This document shows, in pieces, positions 35,217 through 46,841 of a stretch of 64,000 nucleotides of DNA (position 1 is its first letter; each line of letters starts with the position of its first letter). The notes beneath the pieces are model-generated. The model worked only from the letters and a program-made list of their open reading frames with translations. It searched no databases and was not told where the DNA came from. Position numbers and translations under genes: made by a program. Origin of the DNA: Sclerotiophoma versabilis (Eukaryota > Ascomycota > Dothideomycetes > Pleosporales > Didymellaceae); assembly GCA_012274445.1 (NCBI GenBank), contig JAAROD010000069.1, forward strand, positions 1 through 64,000. Reading direction: 5' to 3'.

Positions 35217-36751
35217 TCATCTTCTGGTCAACAAGAGCAAAAGCATGGAGACGATAGCCGTAATCGCAATCGTGTTAACTGGTATTAGGGTTCGAGGGTG
35301 GAGCTTTTTCGTTATCAGTTTCCAGAGTTCTGACTTATAGGAGGATAGATACCTTGGTGATTTGAGCCGAGAACGATACGACATTATCTCTCGCGAAAGA
35401 CCAGAGTTGTCGGGAGGTTGCAGCCATAAGGCCAACCAGACAGCAAACTCCAAGAACCCACATGATCATGGCCATGGTTGCTGCCCCAGCGGCCGATCCT
35501 GTACCTTTCAGGAACACGTACAGGTAAGCATAGCCGAGCGTTGCCGAAGAATCCATAACATCATCCAGGTTTTCGAGACAGAAAAGATATGCGGTCAACA
35601 TTGCAAGTCCCAGAAAACCATTCAGCAGGGTGCTAATTTGAAAAGCTCGTGGAAGTACTCTGGACGCGTTCTTGACTTCTTCAGCCATCTACATTGTTCT
35701 TAGCATACCGATAGAGATTATGGTTTATCGTGACTTACGTGGACATATGAGTCGATGCCTAGAAACGTTACACATTAAGCTTTACTTCGAGCATGTACGG
35801 GATGCCATCACTTACCAACAAAAGCGAAGACGGATGAAGGTAGCCCGACCATGAAAGAAAGCGTCTGACTCGACCTGGAGAATCAATAGTCAGCGCATAA
35901 TTTTCATGCGATACCGACATGGGTTATTTACCAGCCTCCGGAATTTACAAACGTGATGAAAACCAAAGAATCGCTATGGTCTGAGAGATATACCAAAGGA
36001 ACCATGACAGCAAAGAATCCCAAGACATGCAGGATCAAGATCAATCCTTCAAAATGGGCCAGGGTCTTGCTACCGACCGTGTTAGTTGCGACTGCGAATG
36101 CGAGCACTGCCCACCCGAGCAGCATTGCTTGATACGGTTTGGGAGAGTAATCAGTGTCTAACATCAAAATTGTACTGTGTAGAATGGTCCCAGCCAGGTA
36201 TGCTGCGGAGGCGGTGGCGGCTTGCCAGCCAATCAATGTCACCCATCCCGTAATGAAAGCTCAAAGATTTCCTGTACGGCTTTGGGGCTAGCATAGCGAC
36301 CCAACTGCTAATGCGTCAGCAAATCATGTACATCCGAGTGCTGATGAGATTGCATACTGATACTGACCGCCTGCGGTAGGCGCCATGGAAGACGACTCAG
36401 ATAGGACTGTGTAAATCGAGGTGGAACCGATCCATATTAGAATATACCCCCAGAAGACGCCTGCAGGACCTCCGTTAAGCAGACTTGGTGTAGAAACCCT
36501 GCATTCGGTAAGTACGTTGTGCTTTGTCCTTTTTGCGGCTTCTTCGATCCTACTGACTGAAGGATTCCCTCCTAAGTGATCAACACAGTGCAAGAAAGTC
36601 CGAGAATTTGCATGAAGCCAAAGTTTCGCTTTAACACCGGCTTTTTGCCCAATCGCATGAGGTCTCTCTCATCTTGGTTGTAGTTATCACGGTCGCCTTC
36701 TTCAGCGGTAGAGCTGACTGCTTGGACTTTTGTTCGGCTTTCGAGTTCCAT
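35217..36751 (-). pseudogene. Choline/GABA-type amino acid permease (APC superfamily), disrupted
   Basis: The start at 36,751 (MELESRTKVQ) leads into the family's LGKKPVLKRNFGFMQILG N-terminus. Downstream are recognisable NGGPAG, MAPTAGGQYHW, ITGW..IGWQA, FEGLILILHVLGFF and MAEEVKNA segments joined by several introns with good signals. This is the Hnm1/Uga4-like plasma-membrane transporter family of about 500 residues and 12 helices. It is broken three times: a TAG at 36,572-36,574 replaces the Trp of the conserved TWEG motif, one extra base near 36,255 shifts the frame just before ITGW, and the frame ends at 35,217 after about nine helices with no recognisable C-terminus. The Trp codon change on the plus strand is CA to TA, the RIP context. 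Confidence 0.82.
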
Positions 36752-37745
36752 GGTTGCAGCCTGGTTAGTGTGGAGAGAGCTAGACGTCGGAAATTATATG
36801 GACAGCCTCAGGAGAAATTGCTCCCTTTTAAAAACTCTTTTAAGATCGTGTCACAATGCTACAGCCTGCTGGGCTCCGTTAGTCGAATGTCGACCGCGAC
36901 TGCGCCGCTGTAAGCGCATTCAGCAAGGTTACATCGTAACTCCTGCCGCCCGGGATGAGGCGCCCTGATCTCTTTGCAGCAATAACAAGTGAACATTATT
37001 AACACATCTGCATATTATCCAGCCCTCGCTCAAAACACCAAAATGCGTCATGAGACACACTCGCATCAAGGAAATACCTCTGCACTCTGTTGCTACTTTC
37101 AAGATCGCGCAAAGATTTGTTGTGTTGCTTCCTGCGGCTCAATTACTGCTTACAATGGTGGTTGTTATTCGTTCAGCATCCTGCAAGATCCCAAACTTAT
37201 GAGGTACTGCAATCTGGCACATCGACTTATCGACTAGGTAGTAGGCCCCGTGCGAGATTCTTCACACTTCCCTAATTCCGCATCTTGGCAGAAGCGTTTT
37301 GCGCACATCGCCCGGGGAACAGCTGCGAGCCAGAATAGGCTTTGCAAGGACAGCCCTACATGTTCTCAGCAACATGCTGCTTTCCATTGAATTGGAAAAT
37401 CGCTGCAGCGTACATTTCAATACAAGTGTAATTGCGGCGTAGACGCAAACCTATGCGTCCATCGCAACCGTATGAGTCAGCACCCTTACATACACGGGAG
37501 GACGACCAATATATTGTCTAGGCTAAGATTATGTGATGGTGGCATGCTTGCGTGCGTCAACACAGTCAAGGAAACGATGAGAGCCCATAGAGCACCTTGC
37601 AACCAGGCCAGTGAAGGATCTTGCTAAAACGTTAATTCTGGCGTGGACTGGTAGATCCATGGAAGCCATGTTTTCTTATATTGACACACATTGCATACAA
37701 TAATCTACTTGCCACTGGGTTAGGCATCCACGAGCTCACATCACT
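36752..37745. other. Intergenic
   Basis: No recognisable gene or RNA. Confidence 0.5.
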
Positions 37746-38996
37746 ATGTTGTCCGAACGTAAGACTATAAACGTTCCAAAGCGTCCTGCGTTTCACCAAG
37801 GTCATGCAGCGCCATTGATCCAGATTCTTGCCTGGCTGTTCCTCACCTTCTCAACTCTATCCATTGTCGCACATTTTGGAACAAAGAAGGCCATGTCTAG
37901 ACCTTTCACAAGCGCCGACTTCATACTATTAGCTGCACTGGTGAGTGACGGACCAGAAAAGCAAATCACGTACACATCTAAATTATACCCTTCCAGATTC
38001 TGGCCATGGGCCAGGCGGTAACTTTTCTTTGTCCTGCTGGTCAATTTATCGGAAACTCGCAGAGTGGGTTGTCTGAAGAAACAATTATGCAGGCTTGGAA
38101 GGTAGGGAAGTCCTCGAAATCACACAAGGAGACACTGAAAATTATAGGCTCTGTACAGTGGGGAGGTCCTCTCCGTTCTTACGCTCGTTGCTGCAAAAGG
38201 TTCGTTACTTGTCCCTTTTATGACAGTAACGCCGGTAGTCAAGCATCGAAGAATGATGTATGCTGCATGCGCGGCTACTGTGCTGTGGGGATTTAGCGCT
38301 GTGCTTCTCATCGCGTTCCAGTGTCCTTCGCCGCAACGATTTAACATCACGAACCCACAATGTATCGACATTGTAAGATTCACCCCGATATCATATGCTA
38401 TCTTTATGTGCTGACTGAATGCAACGCGCTGTCCGAACATATAACTCCGCCATGAATATCATTACCGATTCTGCGCTCGCCATCGTACCTACATTGATGG
38501 TTCTACCACTAAAGATCGAATCAAACAAACGGCTCACCCTTCTGATAGGCTTCTGGTGTCGTATAATGTAAATTCACCTAGTCTGATCCAAATGTTATAC
38601 GAAACGAACGCTAATCAATCAACGCACAGCGTCGTGATCACCTCCGCCCTCCAGATCGGTTATATCCGCGCCTTGTCCTCGTATACTGATCTGCTCAGCT
38701 CCATCTGGCGAATTGTTGTCTGCGGACAAATTGTCCAAGTCACTAGCATCATGACATCCACCATTCCATTCCTCAAGCCCTTCCTTCTCAGTCTTGAGTC
38801 AGGCTTTCTCAGTGCAAACCATGCATCTCGCATAACCACATCTGCATATGAGCCTGCAGGGAAGGCAGGTCATCCATTGAGCTACATAAAGATTGGTAGT
38901 CAGCAAATACAAGGCCCATTGGATAGACCAGACCAGTACAGCAACATATGGGTGAAGATGGATGTTGTAGTAAAGAGAGAGCCAAATCTGGAATGA
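37746..38996 (+). CDS. PTH11/rhodopsin-like seven-helix membrane protein, possibly non-functional
   Basis: Five exons (37,746-37,940; 37,997-38,101; 38,148-38,372; 38,425-38,567; 38,630-38,996) give about 344 residues. The layout is that of the large fungal rhodopsin-domain family: N-terminal helix in HAAPLIQILAWLFL, a helix in MMYAACAATVLWGFSAVLL, the MNIITD segment, and the diagnostic QVTSIMTSTIPFLKPFL helix near the C-terminus. Members are plasma-membrane proteins, often linked to sensing of surfaces. Introns 1, 2 and 4 have normal signals. Intron 3 has donor GTAAG and a CTGAC branch, but no AG: the expected acceptor at 38,423-38,424 reads AA. Without splicing, translation stops about 15 codons later. 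So this is either a recent pseudogene or uses a rare acceptor. Confidence 0.7.
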
Positions 38997-40136
38997 TTCA
39001 AGTTACCGCAGGAAAGAAGTTCAGCGGGCCGATCACTCTTCATCTTCAAATCTTAATTGCTGGCACGTCATTCCAGGTACCTCAGACAAGCGTAAAAGCA
39101 TTCATGTTCTTCATTTAGTTTACATAGCTCTATCCATCAAGGTAATTGGCGCTATGGCCTTCTCGCCTCACGCAACCTTGTGGTAATATGTAGAAGGATG
39201 AAAATGAAAGAGTGGTGGTCTGCATGGCTTGCGAGCTATCTGAACAGTCCTCAGACAGTGGAAAGATGTGAAAACTATTTTCCTAATGCAAAATAGAAGT
39301 ATGTGAACGGCTGATTTGGACAGAGTTTAGGACGGACCATCCTGCTCAACTGACCAGTCTCTTGTTACTCATTCCGATTGATTCAGAACGACAGACATCT
39401 TGCGCACTCCGAATCGGAGATGAGGCACTGAATGTAGCACGGTGATAGCGGGGGCGATAGCAACGCTACTCTAGCCTGATAGGAGGACGCTGGATGGCGC
39501 TTAGAATAAGCAAAATCAAGGTGGCGTACCTCAACAACATGAAATAAGGCGTCTTTAGCCTATCATTCCGCTCTCACCCTTGGCGATATACGCTGTGGAC
39601 ACATAGATTCGGTTATGAATAGGCGCCTGGCTGGGGCAGTGCGGGCCAATCTGGACCAGTGCCACCACGCTTCTTTGGTTCGCTGCGTGCTATCACGCAC
39701 AGCACAGCCAACACGAAAAGACCCAACCTAAACCATAAGTTAGTAGTCAATTTAAGAGAGAAGGACTAAGCAAGGCACAAAACTCCTTCCACAGACCAAA
39801 GGCAGTTGCATTGAGATACAGCAGCAGTATAAGACTTTGTGATAAAAAATGCTGATTGCTCTAGCGTCTTTGCGCAACAGAGATCTCTCTGGACGGCAGG
39901 GTCTGAGGACCGAAATCAAAGGACGGCTTGTGCGAAATGTTGTTGTGTTCTTGTTACAGACTGTGCGTGGCATGGGGAACTTGCATCGACCTTGACGTTG
40001 CTGCAAACCCCAGCCTGCAAAATGTTGCACATGCTCAAAATCATACACGATGGCTCTTTGTAGCTTGCCATATATTGCTGCTCTAATGCTTTGCCACCTA
40101 CTCTACCGACGGTAAACGATATCGACTCTACCACAG
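38997..40136. other. Intergenic
   Basis: No recognisable gene. Confidence 0.5.
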
Positions 40137-40971
40137 AAAGTTACTTTTAGCGATACAACGGGTCGCAAAGTCGTCGGTAAGGATGATCCTATCGTCATGA
40201 AATACGGAGTCCAGATTAATTTACTCAAGGGCGAAGCGATGCTTTTCCTAGCGAAATCGACAGATGCTCCAGTCCCAGAATTTACGCACTACTCCAAACC
40301 CCGGCCAAGATGTCACCTACATTATTATGGAACGTATCCAGGGTTCAACTCTAGACCACGAATGGCCCCACATGTACTTAGCATTGAAAGAAAATGTCTT
40401 CATTCAACACCAATTCTTTTCCGAAGATATGCGGGAATTGGTTTCTCCCGGTGGATACTGGAGCGTTGGCCATCAAAGATTACTCAACGGTATTTTTCGG
40501 ACGGACGATCCAATAAGCGCCTTTGCTGTACTCTTCGGTACAGAGGCACAACTCAACGAGGCTGTAATTTCTAAATATATGGAAGTGGGCCTCTCAAAGT
40601 CCAAGGCTAATTATTACTCACGCGCGTTTGCTGGTCTCTTCTATAGTCACAAACCAACTTTTTCGCTTACAACCTTCCAGTGGATAGATGTTTTTGTTTG
40701 CAAGAATCCAACAGTTGAGGATCGAGAGGTACATAGGAGCGATGCACGGCCTGAGCTGGTGATCATAGGTTGGAAATTTCTGGCTGATACCCAAGCTATT
40801 GGAAATTTTTTCAAGCTATCTTCGCCTGCAGATAATGGGAAGATGATTGGAACGATTATGCCGATTAGATTCTCGAGCCTCACCGAGATGAATACACTTG
40901 TACGGAAATGTTTCCTAAAGAGCTGTGGTCATAACTTATGTCTTTTCGAGTATGCGCAATGTACTCTTTAA
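40137..40971 (+). pseudogene. APH-domain (aminoglycoside phosphotransferase-like) kinase, broken
   Basis: The first frame holds the family's N-lobe (VMKYG...EAMLFLAKST...PVPE, to about 40,280). It shifts within the next 40 bases through a piece equivalent to IYALLQTP, and then into the frame of TYIIMERIQGSTL...EWP that runs to 40,971. So at least two frameshifts lie at about 40,275-40,315. In the C-lobe the HGDxxxxN catalytic loop is replaced by LTTFQWID (about 40,665-40,690) and the metal-binding D-W-E by G-W-K (about 40,770), so the kinase would be dead even if the frame were whole. Fungi carry many such APH-like genes of unknown substrate, often in accessory regions. Confidence 0.72.
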
Positions 40972-42193
40972 TGTAGGGAGATGAATATTTTTTGGTATCC
41001 TTATGCAAGGCATGCGAAACTGAGGCCACGACGCTACACGATCATGCAATCTCGATGACTGCAAAAGATACCGAAGTACCATCAAAAGCGCAATTAGAAA
41101 AAACATATGGTGGTTTGAGCCGTATTATCGATTATGGTGTCAGTGTCAAGGTCTTGCGGCCGTCGGACGTTGCAAGTACACCATAGGCCATCAATAGTAG
41201 ATCATTTCAAAGGAAGACGGCAACATGACGCTGGCAGACGATGACAATTCTGGAAGGGTAAAGAAGGACCGCAAGAAATCTGGGCTTATGGGTAAAGAAG
41301 ACAGAGCGAGCGTAGGTGTTGTATGCAGTAGATGTGGCAGCGTTAGTACTGTAATATGGAGAAGGGCAAGCATGGAGTTGGTGAGGGCGTCTAATGCGGC
41401 AATGAGCCCCTAAGAGCATTTCGCAGCAGTACGAAAGCCTGCAAATATGCCCGGCATCTTTGTGGGAGCTGCTTTCGTCCCATTCTGTTCGCTTTGAGAA
41501 GAGTAGAGTTGCACAAACGTGCACCTTGGCTTGTGCCTGTAAACTAGGGGAAATTCTCAGGATCTCTTTCTAGATCAGACTTCCTTCAGGGGAACGAGAC
41601 ATCCAGGGCGCAAGCAGAAAACCCTAAATCATTTGACCTGCATCTACAAGATATGCCGAGAAGTTCAAACTCCAAAATAACCCAAGCCCTCAACTCCGAC
41701 GATTAGCAACGAGACGCTAGTACTGGGCGCAGTCCCTGCCCAGTTTAATGCCCTTGCTCAATTGTGGGTTACCGCAAGTGGTCGGCAGGTTGTCCAAATC
41801 TCTGGAGCAGTCCTTGATTATAGTAAACTACCTAGCAACAAGAGCTGAACATCAATCCAGCGCATAGCCACAGTTTCTGAAGCGCAGGCAGGATTGAACT
41901 GGAACGCGGCTAAGTGGCGCAGTTAGACAAGCGTTTATAAGACGCAAGGTACGCAAGTGCGTCCGCCGCTGCCTGTTTCGCTTCGGCGCTGCGTCTCACT
42001 ACTTGAGACCTACGCACGCCATATGCATGCGTTGATAGGGGTAGCAATCCACCTCAATAAGTCTTTCTTGATGTGTTTACAAACTCATCAGCTGGTAAAA
42101 GTCCGCACTCGTTTGTGACTAATATATTGAGTTTTTAAACATAAAATAAACTACATTGCGTACAAAGCCAGTATCGTATATTAGTCATTACTG
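40972..42193. other. Intergenic
   Basis: An open stretch at 41,002-41,186 follows the pseudogene but has no recognised domain. A tRNA-like stretch at about 41,895-41,975 was examined and rejected. Nothing else stands out. Confidence 0.45.
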
Positions 42194-43786
42194 CTAACAC
42201 AACCCCTTCAAAGAATCTTTGATCTTGTCCCACGCACGTGGCGGCAACGTCAACGTAAGCCAGTAATTCCCCTCGTGATCTTTCCCAAGTATGACAACCC
42301 CGAGTCTTGTCGTTCGCCTTTGTTTCGTCGGTGAAGCGTGGTGAAATATTGGTGTGCCTGGAGGATTGCGTCTCGATTGTTGCGTGTCACCGGCACGTAC
42401 AACAGCCGAACAAAAATCCACAGCGTGGAGGATGTTGGCCTTAGTCCAGTTTGAGAATGGCATTAGTAGCGCGTTTGCATCGCTGTAAAACAACTTCGAA
42501 GGATCCTTCGAATGGTACTGCTCATGCAAACTCGCCAGCACTTGCACTTCAGTTGATTCCTCGGCGAGATGTTGACGATTGCTTAGGGCTATCGCACCCA
42601 GTGGCCCAGTAGCTGACTCTGCAGATAAGAATGTGCAGGCTGGCACGATCATGTTCTGAAGGTATACCCCAGGAGCGCTGCTGAGCGATGGAAGTCGAAA
42701 TCGTGCATTCATTGCGTGCAGTGCCGTCATAGGCCGTGGCTTAGGCAATGAGGTGGCGACTGCGCGGATCGTCCACGCTGCGAGTATGTCTCCATCGCTG
42801 ATGAAAGGCTCCTTCTTTTCACTAACATACTCTTTGGTTCCACAAACAGGTTCCTTCTCTCTACAGACAGACTCATTTTCTCCGCAAACAGATATAGTGA
42901 TGTCCATCTGTGCTTGCAGTCGCAGGCTGGCCATGGCCTTCTCGGGTAGGCAGATAGTGCGCGTCTCTGGTGTCGGACCGCACAGCATGTCCCAAGCAAA
43001 CCGGGCCGCAAACTTGATCATGGGATATCCTTTTAACTGCTTGGACTTTAAGATGTACTCTGCCGGCTGTTTTTCTGAAGCTTCGAACAGCGCGTCCTCA
43101 CATGCACCAAGCACAGGCGGTACCTCTAGTTCTCTGCCCTGCAGTACCAGAGACCATGCTTGAAGAAAGGCTTGCTGGCCCATGATATCCGTCAGAGTAT
43201 GAGGCCAGAGTATGGCGACAAAAGTTGCGTTGGTGAACGATGTGATGTGGAGCGATATCTGTGGCGTGTCTCCAGATAGCAGATCTTTGAGGGTTGTCGG
43301 CGCATCAGCCCGAGCGGCAAGAGCTTTGAATTTTTGAGGATCAGGCCAAATCGATACGGTGCCATCGGATTTGGGAAAATCTCTTGTCGAACTGTGATTT
43401 TCCACATCCGTGTCGATACGTGTGTGACTGTAAGAGAAAGCTTGTCGTTCTGTTGTAAAGGTGCGTGGTGCGTGAATCTCCAGTGCTCCATTGCCCTAAG
43501 GGAGTATTGTCAGCTACACTCAATCCGTGCTCGGGCTCGGCCATACCTTAAGCCTCAAACGACCGCCAATCTTCTTCCAGTCCCCAATCTCCAGTAGCGT
43601 TGCCAGTGAAGAGCGAAGCTTTTCTGCGTCTAACACGTCGTTGAAGCGAAGGGTCCACGTGATTAGAAGATTACGAAAGACTTTGGTATCGTCTAGAGAA
43701 TGCACTGGATAGACTACATCATTTTCATATAGGGGTGGTGCATGAGGCTGAGAAGGTCGCGGGAAGCATTGTTTGAGGAGGGCCAT
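42194..43786 (-). CDS. BAHD-family acyltransferase
   Basis: The protein of 513 residues comes from two exons (43,547-43,786 and 42,194-43,495). The 51-bp intron has donor GTATGG, branch CTGAC and acceptor TTAG. The start is the ATG at 43,786, with a good context (caagATGG); the frame opens further upstream but without ATG. The BAHD (transferase, PF02458) active site HxxxD is HTLTD at residues 179-183, followed by DIMG. The second family motif DFGWG appears only as a weak FSNWTKA near the C-terminus. The family moves acyl groups from CoA to hydroxyls or amines of secondary metabolites, including trichothecene 3-O-acetyltransferase-like enzymes; the substrate cannot be told here. Between the two domains lies an odd array of about four 7-residue repeats (SVCGENE, SVCREKE, PVCGTKE, YVSEKKE). 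No obvious cluster partners adjoin. Confidence 0.85.
42810..42897 (-). repeat. 21-bp minisatellite coding heptapeptide repeats
   Basis: About four imperfect 21-bp units lie within the acyltransferase reading frame. They encode heptads with pattern x-V-C/S-x-x-K/N-E. The unit length of three codons x 7 keeps the frame. Confidence 0.65.
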
Positions 43787-44725
43787 CTTGACAGGAACTC
43801 GAAACGTGCTGGTCAGCAACACATGATGATCCCCACATTAAGTAGGGTCCTTTGAGCAAAGTTTTCGCTGCTCTCAGGTTAGAATGCTTTTTCACACGCT
43901 CTGGGGAAATCGCTGCTTTACTTTGGTATCCTTTTGGGTTGTGTCTGCAAACAGCATGGTGAATGTCAGGAATGCAAGTGACTGCTTGCGTCTTACCGTG
44001 TCTGCGCACTCAATGCGCGGGAACACCCAACCTGCGCCTCATCACCTTGGTATTTGCACAAACATAAGGCTGTAGAGCATCAGCAAATGTAGTGGTATGA
44101 AGTGTTTATGAAAAGGACGCAAAAGGAAAGGATCCCCGAAGTCGCGTGGACCCTTGTTTCGTTCAACCAGCGCCGCGGCACCCTACAAACCACCTCGAAG
44201 CGAGTGGACGGAACTCAATTCTCCGCTTCGACACCACAACCTCTCCCCGCCTTCCCCAAATCTCCACACCAGTCCAACGGCTCCCCGGATCACGCTCATT
44301 TAGCGCGATTGCTTGTAATGCTTCGACCAAGCAGAACACTCGTTCTTGCGAGCAGCGCGCTTTTGGTGTTCTTGCCAGGGGCGACTGTGGGGCGAAACGC
44401 GCCTTGAGCATCATTCATCCTGGTCGATGCAGGATAGGTCGTCGGATAATTGCTAATTTCCGCGCCCCAGGCGTTGTTTCATAATCAATAACATGATATA
44501 TTCTTGACGTGTCTTGACTACTCTTGGCCATAGTGCTTGGAGAGCTTGGGTTTCTGGGCCGGGATGATGGAAAGTCAGGGCTACTACATCGGCTTTCCGC
44601 GCGACAATGTAGAGATACCCTGTCAATAGGACCAACTATAAGAACGCGTTGGAATCTCGGTAGCTTGTAGGGTCGAGAAGCCTTGAAGTCATCCCAGAAC
44701 TCCTCTTCATCTATTCGCCTCCAAC
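43787..44725. other. Intergenic
   Basis: A minus-strand open frame of about 109 codons (44,415-44,744) reads as a plausible polypeptide (WDDFKASRPYKLPRFQRVLI) but has no ATG at its head and no recognised domain. It may be a gene remnant. Otherwise nothing. Confidence 0.4.
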
Positions 44726-45989
44726 ATGCGAACAACTGGTACACAAGATTGAAAGGAACCTACAGTAACTAGTAGAGCTAACACATCTTACAGAACTTTC
44801 GACTGTGCTGGCACTCGCCGCTGTAGGCCAGTCTTCTGCCCTACAAGAGCGTGCTTCAGACCCCTGCCATGTGACAGCATACACTGCCATTCCGGCTGCT
44901 GTGGCGTCCTGCACTGAGATTATTCTGGATGGCATTACTGTTCCAGGAAAGTCAACTATCGACCTCACCAGTTTGAAGACAGGTACAAAGGTCACCTTCC
45001 AAGGTACTACCTTCTGGCAATTTGCCAACGCAAACTACGCATTCATCAAGGTCGGAGGTACCGACATCGAGATCACCGCCGCAGAGGGGGCAGTCCTGGA
45101 TGGCAACGGTCAGGCCTGGTGGGATGGTCTCGGCAGCAATGGTGGTGTCACCAAGTTCGTACCCACAATCCTTTCCATCGTTTCAAACTGACCGTCGTCT
45201 AGACCCAACCATTTCATCGAGATCGGCAAAGTCCTAGGATCCAGCTCCGTTCACGACATCTACATCCAGAACTACCCCGTGCACTGCTTCAGTGTCAGCA
45301 ACAGCGTGGGTCTGGACATTCACCACATCACACTCAACAACACCGCGGGCTATGCACCCAACGCGCGCTCCAAGGGTTTGCCAGCTGCGCACAACAGCGA
45401 TGGGTTCGACATAGCGACATCCACCAACACCACGCTGCGCGACAGCGTCGTGATCAACCAGGACGACTGCGTGGCCATCACCAGCGGAGACCACATCGTC
45501 GTCAACAACATGCACTGCAGTGGCAGCCACGGACTGTCCATCGGCTCTGTAGGTGGCAAGTCTAACAACAATGTGACCAACATCGTATTCAGCAACTCGG
45601 TGGTACTGAACTCGGAGAACGGCGCGCGCATCAAGACCAACGAGAATACAACTGGATTTATCCACAACATCCTCTTCGAGAACATCCGTGTCGAGAACAT
45701 CTCCATCTACGGAATCGACATCCAGCAGGACTACCTGAACGGGGGGCCAACCGGAAACCCCACTGCAGGCGTCAGCATCTCGAATATCGCGATCAGGAAT
45801 GTAACGGGTACTGCGACGGCGGCGGGCAGGGATTACTACATCCTGTGCGGTTCGGGAAGTTGCAAGAACATCACAATCAACGATGTTGATGTACGTGGGG
45901 GCGGAGTGCCGAGTCTGTGCAACTTCCAGACAAGCGGCAATTTCAACTGTGATGGGAATTTCAATATCACTGCTGCACCAGCTTCTTAG
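44726..45989 (+). CDS. Endopolygalacturonase, GH28, secreted
   Basis: The 386-residue protein hydrolyses alpha-1,4 bonds of polygalacturonan in plant pectin. There are three exons: 44,726-44,738, 44,794-45,154 and 45,203-45,989. The tiny first exon supplies MRTT and splits a codon, which creates a good signal peptide (to about residue 20). Introns use CTAAC/CTGAC branch sites and TACAG and CTAG acceptors; donors GTACAC and GTTCGT are imperfect. All GH28 active-site motifs are present: NSD at 189-191, QDD at 211-213, GSHG with His 234, and RIK at 267-269. Length and motifs match fungal endo-acting enzymes. With the cutinase and arabinanase downstream it points to a plant-degrading lifestyle. 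Confidence 0.93.
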
Positions 45990-46841
45990 CTCCGGCGGGT
46001 GGGTTGTTAATAGATGTACATGTAGCTTATACTGCACCTGCTGCAGCCTAATAAAGCGTTTGCCAAAAGAACTTTAACTACCAATTAATGTCTGAAGAGA
46101 TGTCGTGCGGTAGAAGTCCAGTGAGGTAGTGGGATTTGTACCAACAGCCCCTTGACATGCAACCGCCGTATCTCTGTAATCAGTCTCGTCCGTCTACCAG
46201 GGCTTGAGCTCATCAGTGTAATCTTCTTGGTGAACTACTCAGGGGTTCCTTGGATAATGATCAACACGATGTCCCCCTCAGACTCTCGTCCACGCAACTT
46301 ATTTTCCGCTATATCAGCTCGTTGCCCTAAGCTGAGTCTGATATGGTCAATCTCGGGTCAGGTTTCGTAGTCAGGTCGTTGAGTTTAAGACTCTGCGTCC
46401 TCCACTCTTCCGCCGAGACGTGTAGCGAGGAAGACAAGCTGGCTCTGCGCTGAGATTTGCATTATCAAGTGTCAAAACACTGGTGGGTATATCTCCGTTG
46501 TTACAACACGCCGTCTCAACAGAGTATGTGCACATTGTTGCCAGACTGTCTTGCTGAATAGATGGACGAGCTCAAAGCGTACTAAAATTCCAATTACCGT
46601 TGTCATGGAGTCGCTTGATTGTCACGTTGTCAAGTGTCAACCCCAGATTCAGCGCTAGCGCAGACCCGCCCGGTGACTGATGACGATATTAGCAGGGGCC
46701 ACCTAGCGCACCTTTCGCCTGCGCCCCAGCCTCACCAGCTTGCTGCGATAACCGCCTCCGCCTCCGCCTTCGCCTCCACTACCACCGCGCATACACACTG
46801 CGCATCCACACAACTCCCATCCACCTCACACCACACACACA
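45990..46841. other. Intergenic
   Basis: No gene recognised. A CCTCCG/CCTTCG hexamer run lies at about 46,755-46,785 in the presumed promoter or 5' UTR of the next gene. Confidence 0.5.

Noticed and set aside
41890..41990. tRNA-like stretch: box-A-like TGGCGCAGTTAG, a 4-bp stem with TTATAAG loop, and complementary outer arms CAGGCAG/CTGCCTG
   Set aside because: No T-arm with GTTCRANNC lies at the right place on the plus strand, and the minus-strand GTTCAATCC has no matching 5-bp stem. The pieces do not form one cloverleaf.
45234..46037. 267-codon antisense frame in the polygalacturonase gene
   Set aside because: Mirror of the GH28 coding frame; Val/Asp-rich with no domain, while the sense frame has all catalytic residues.
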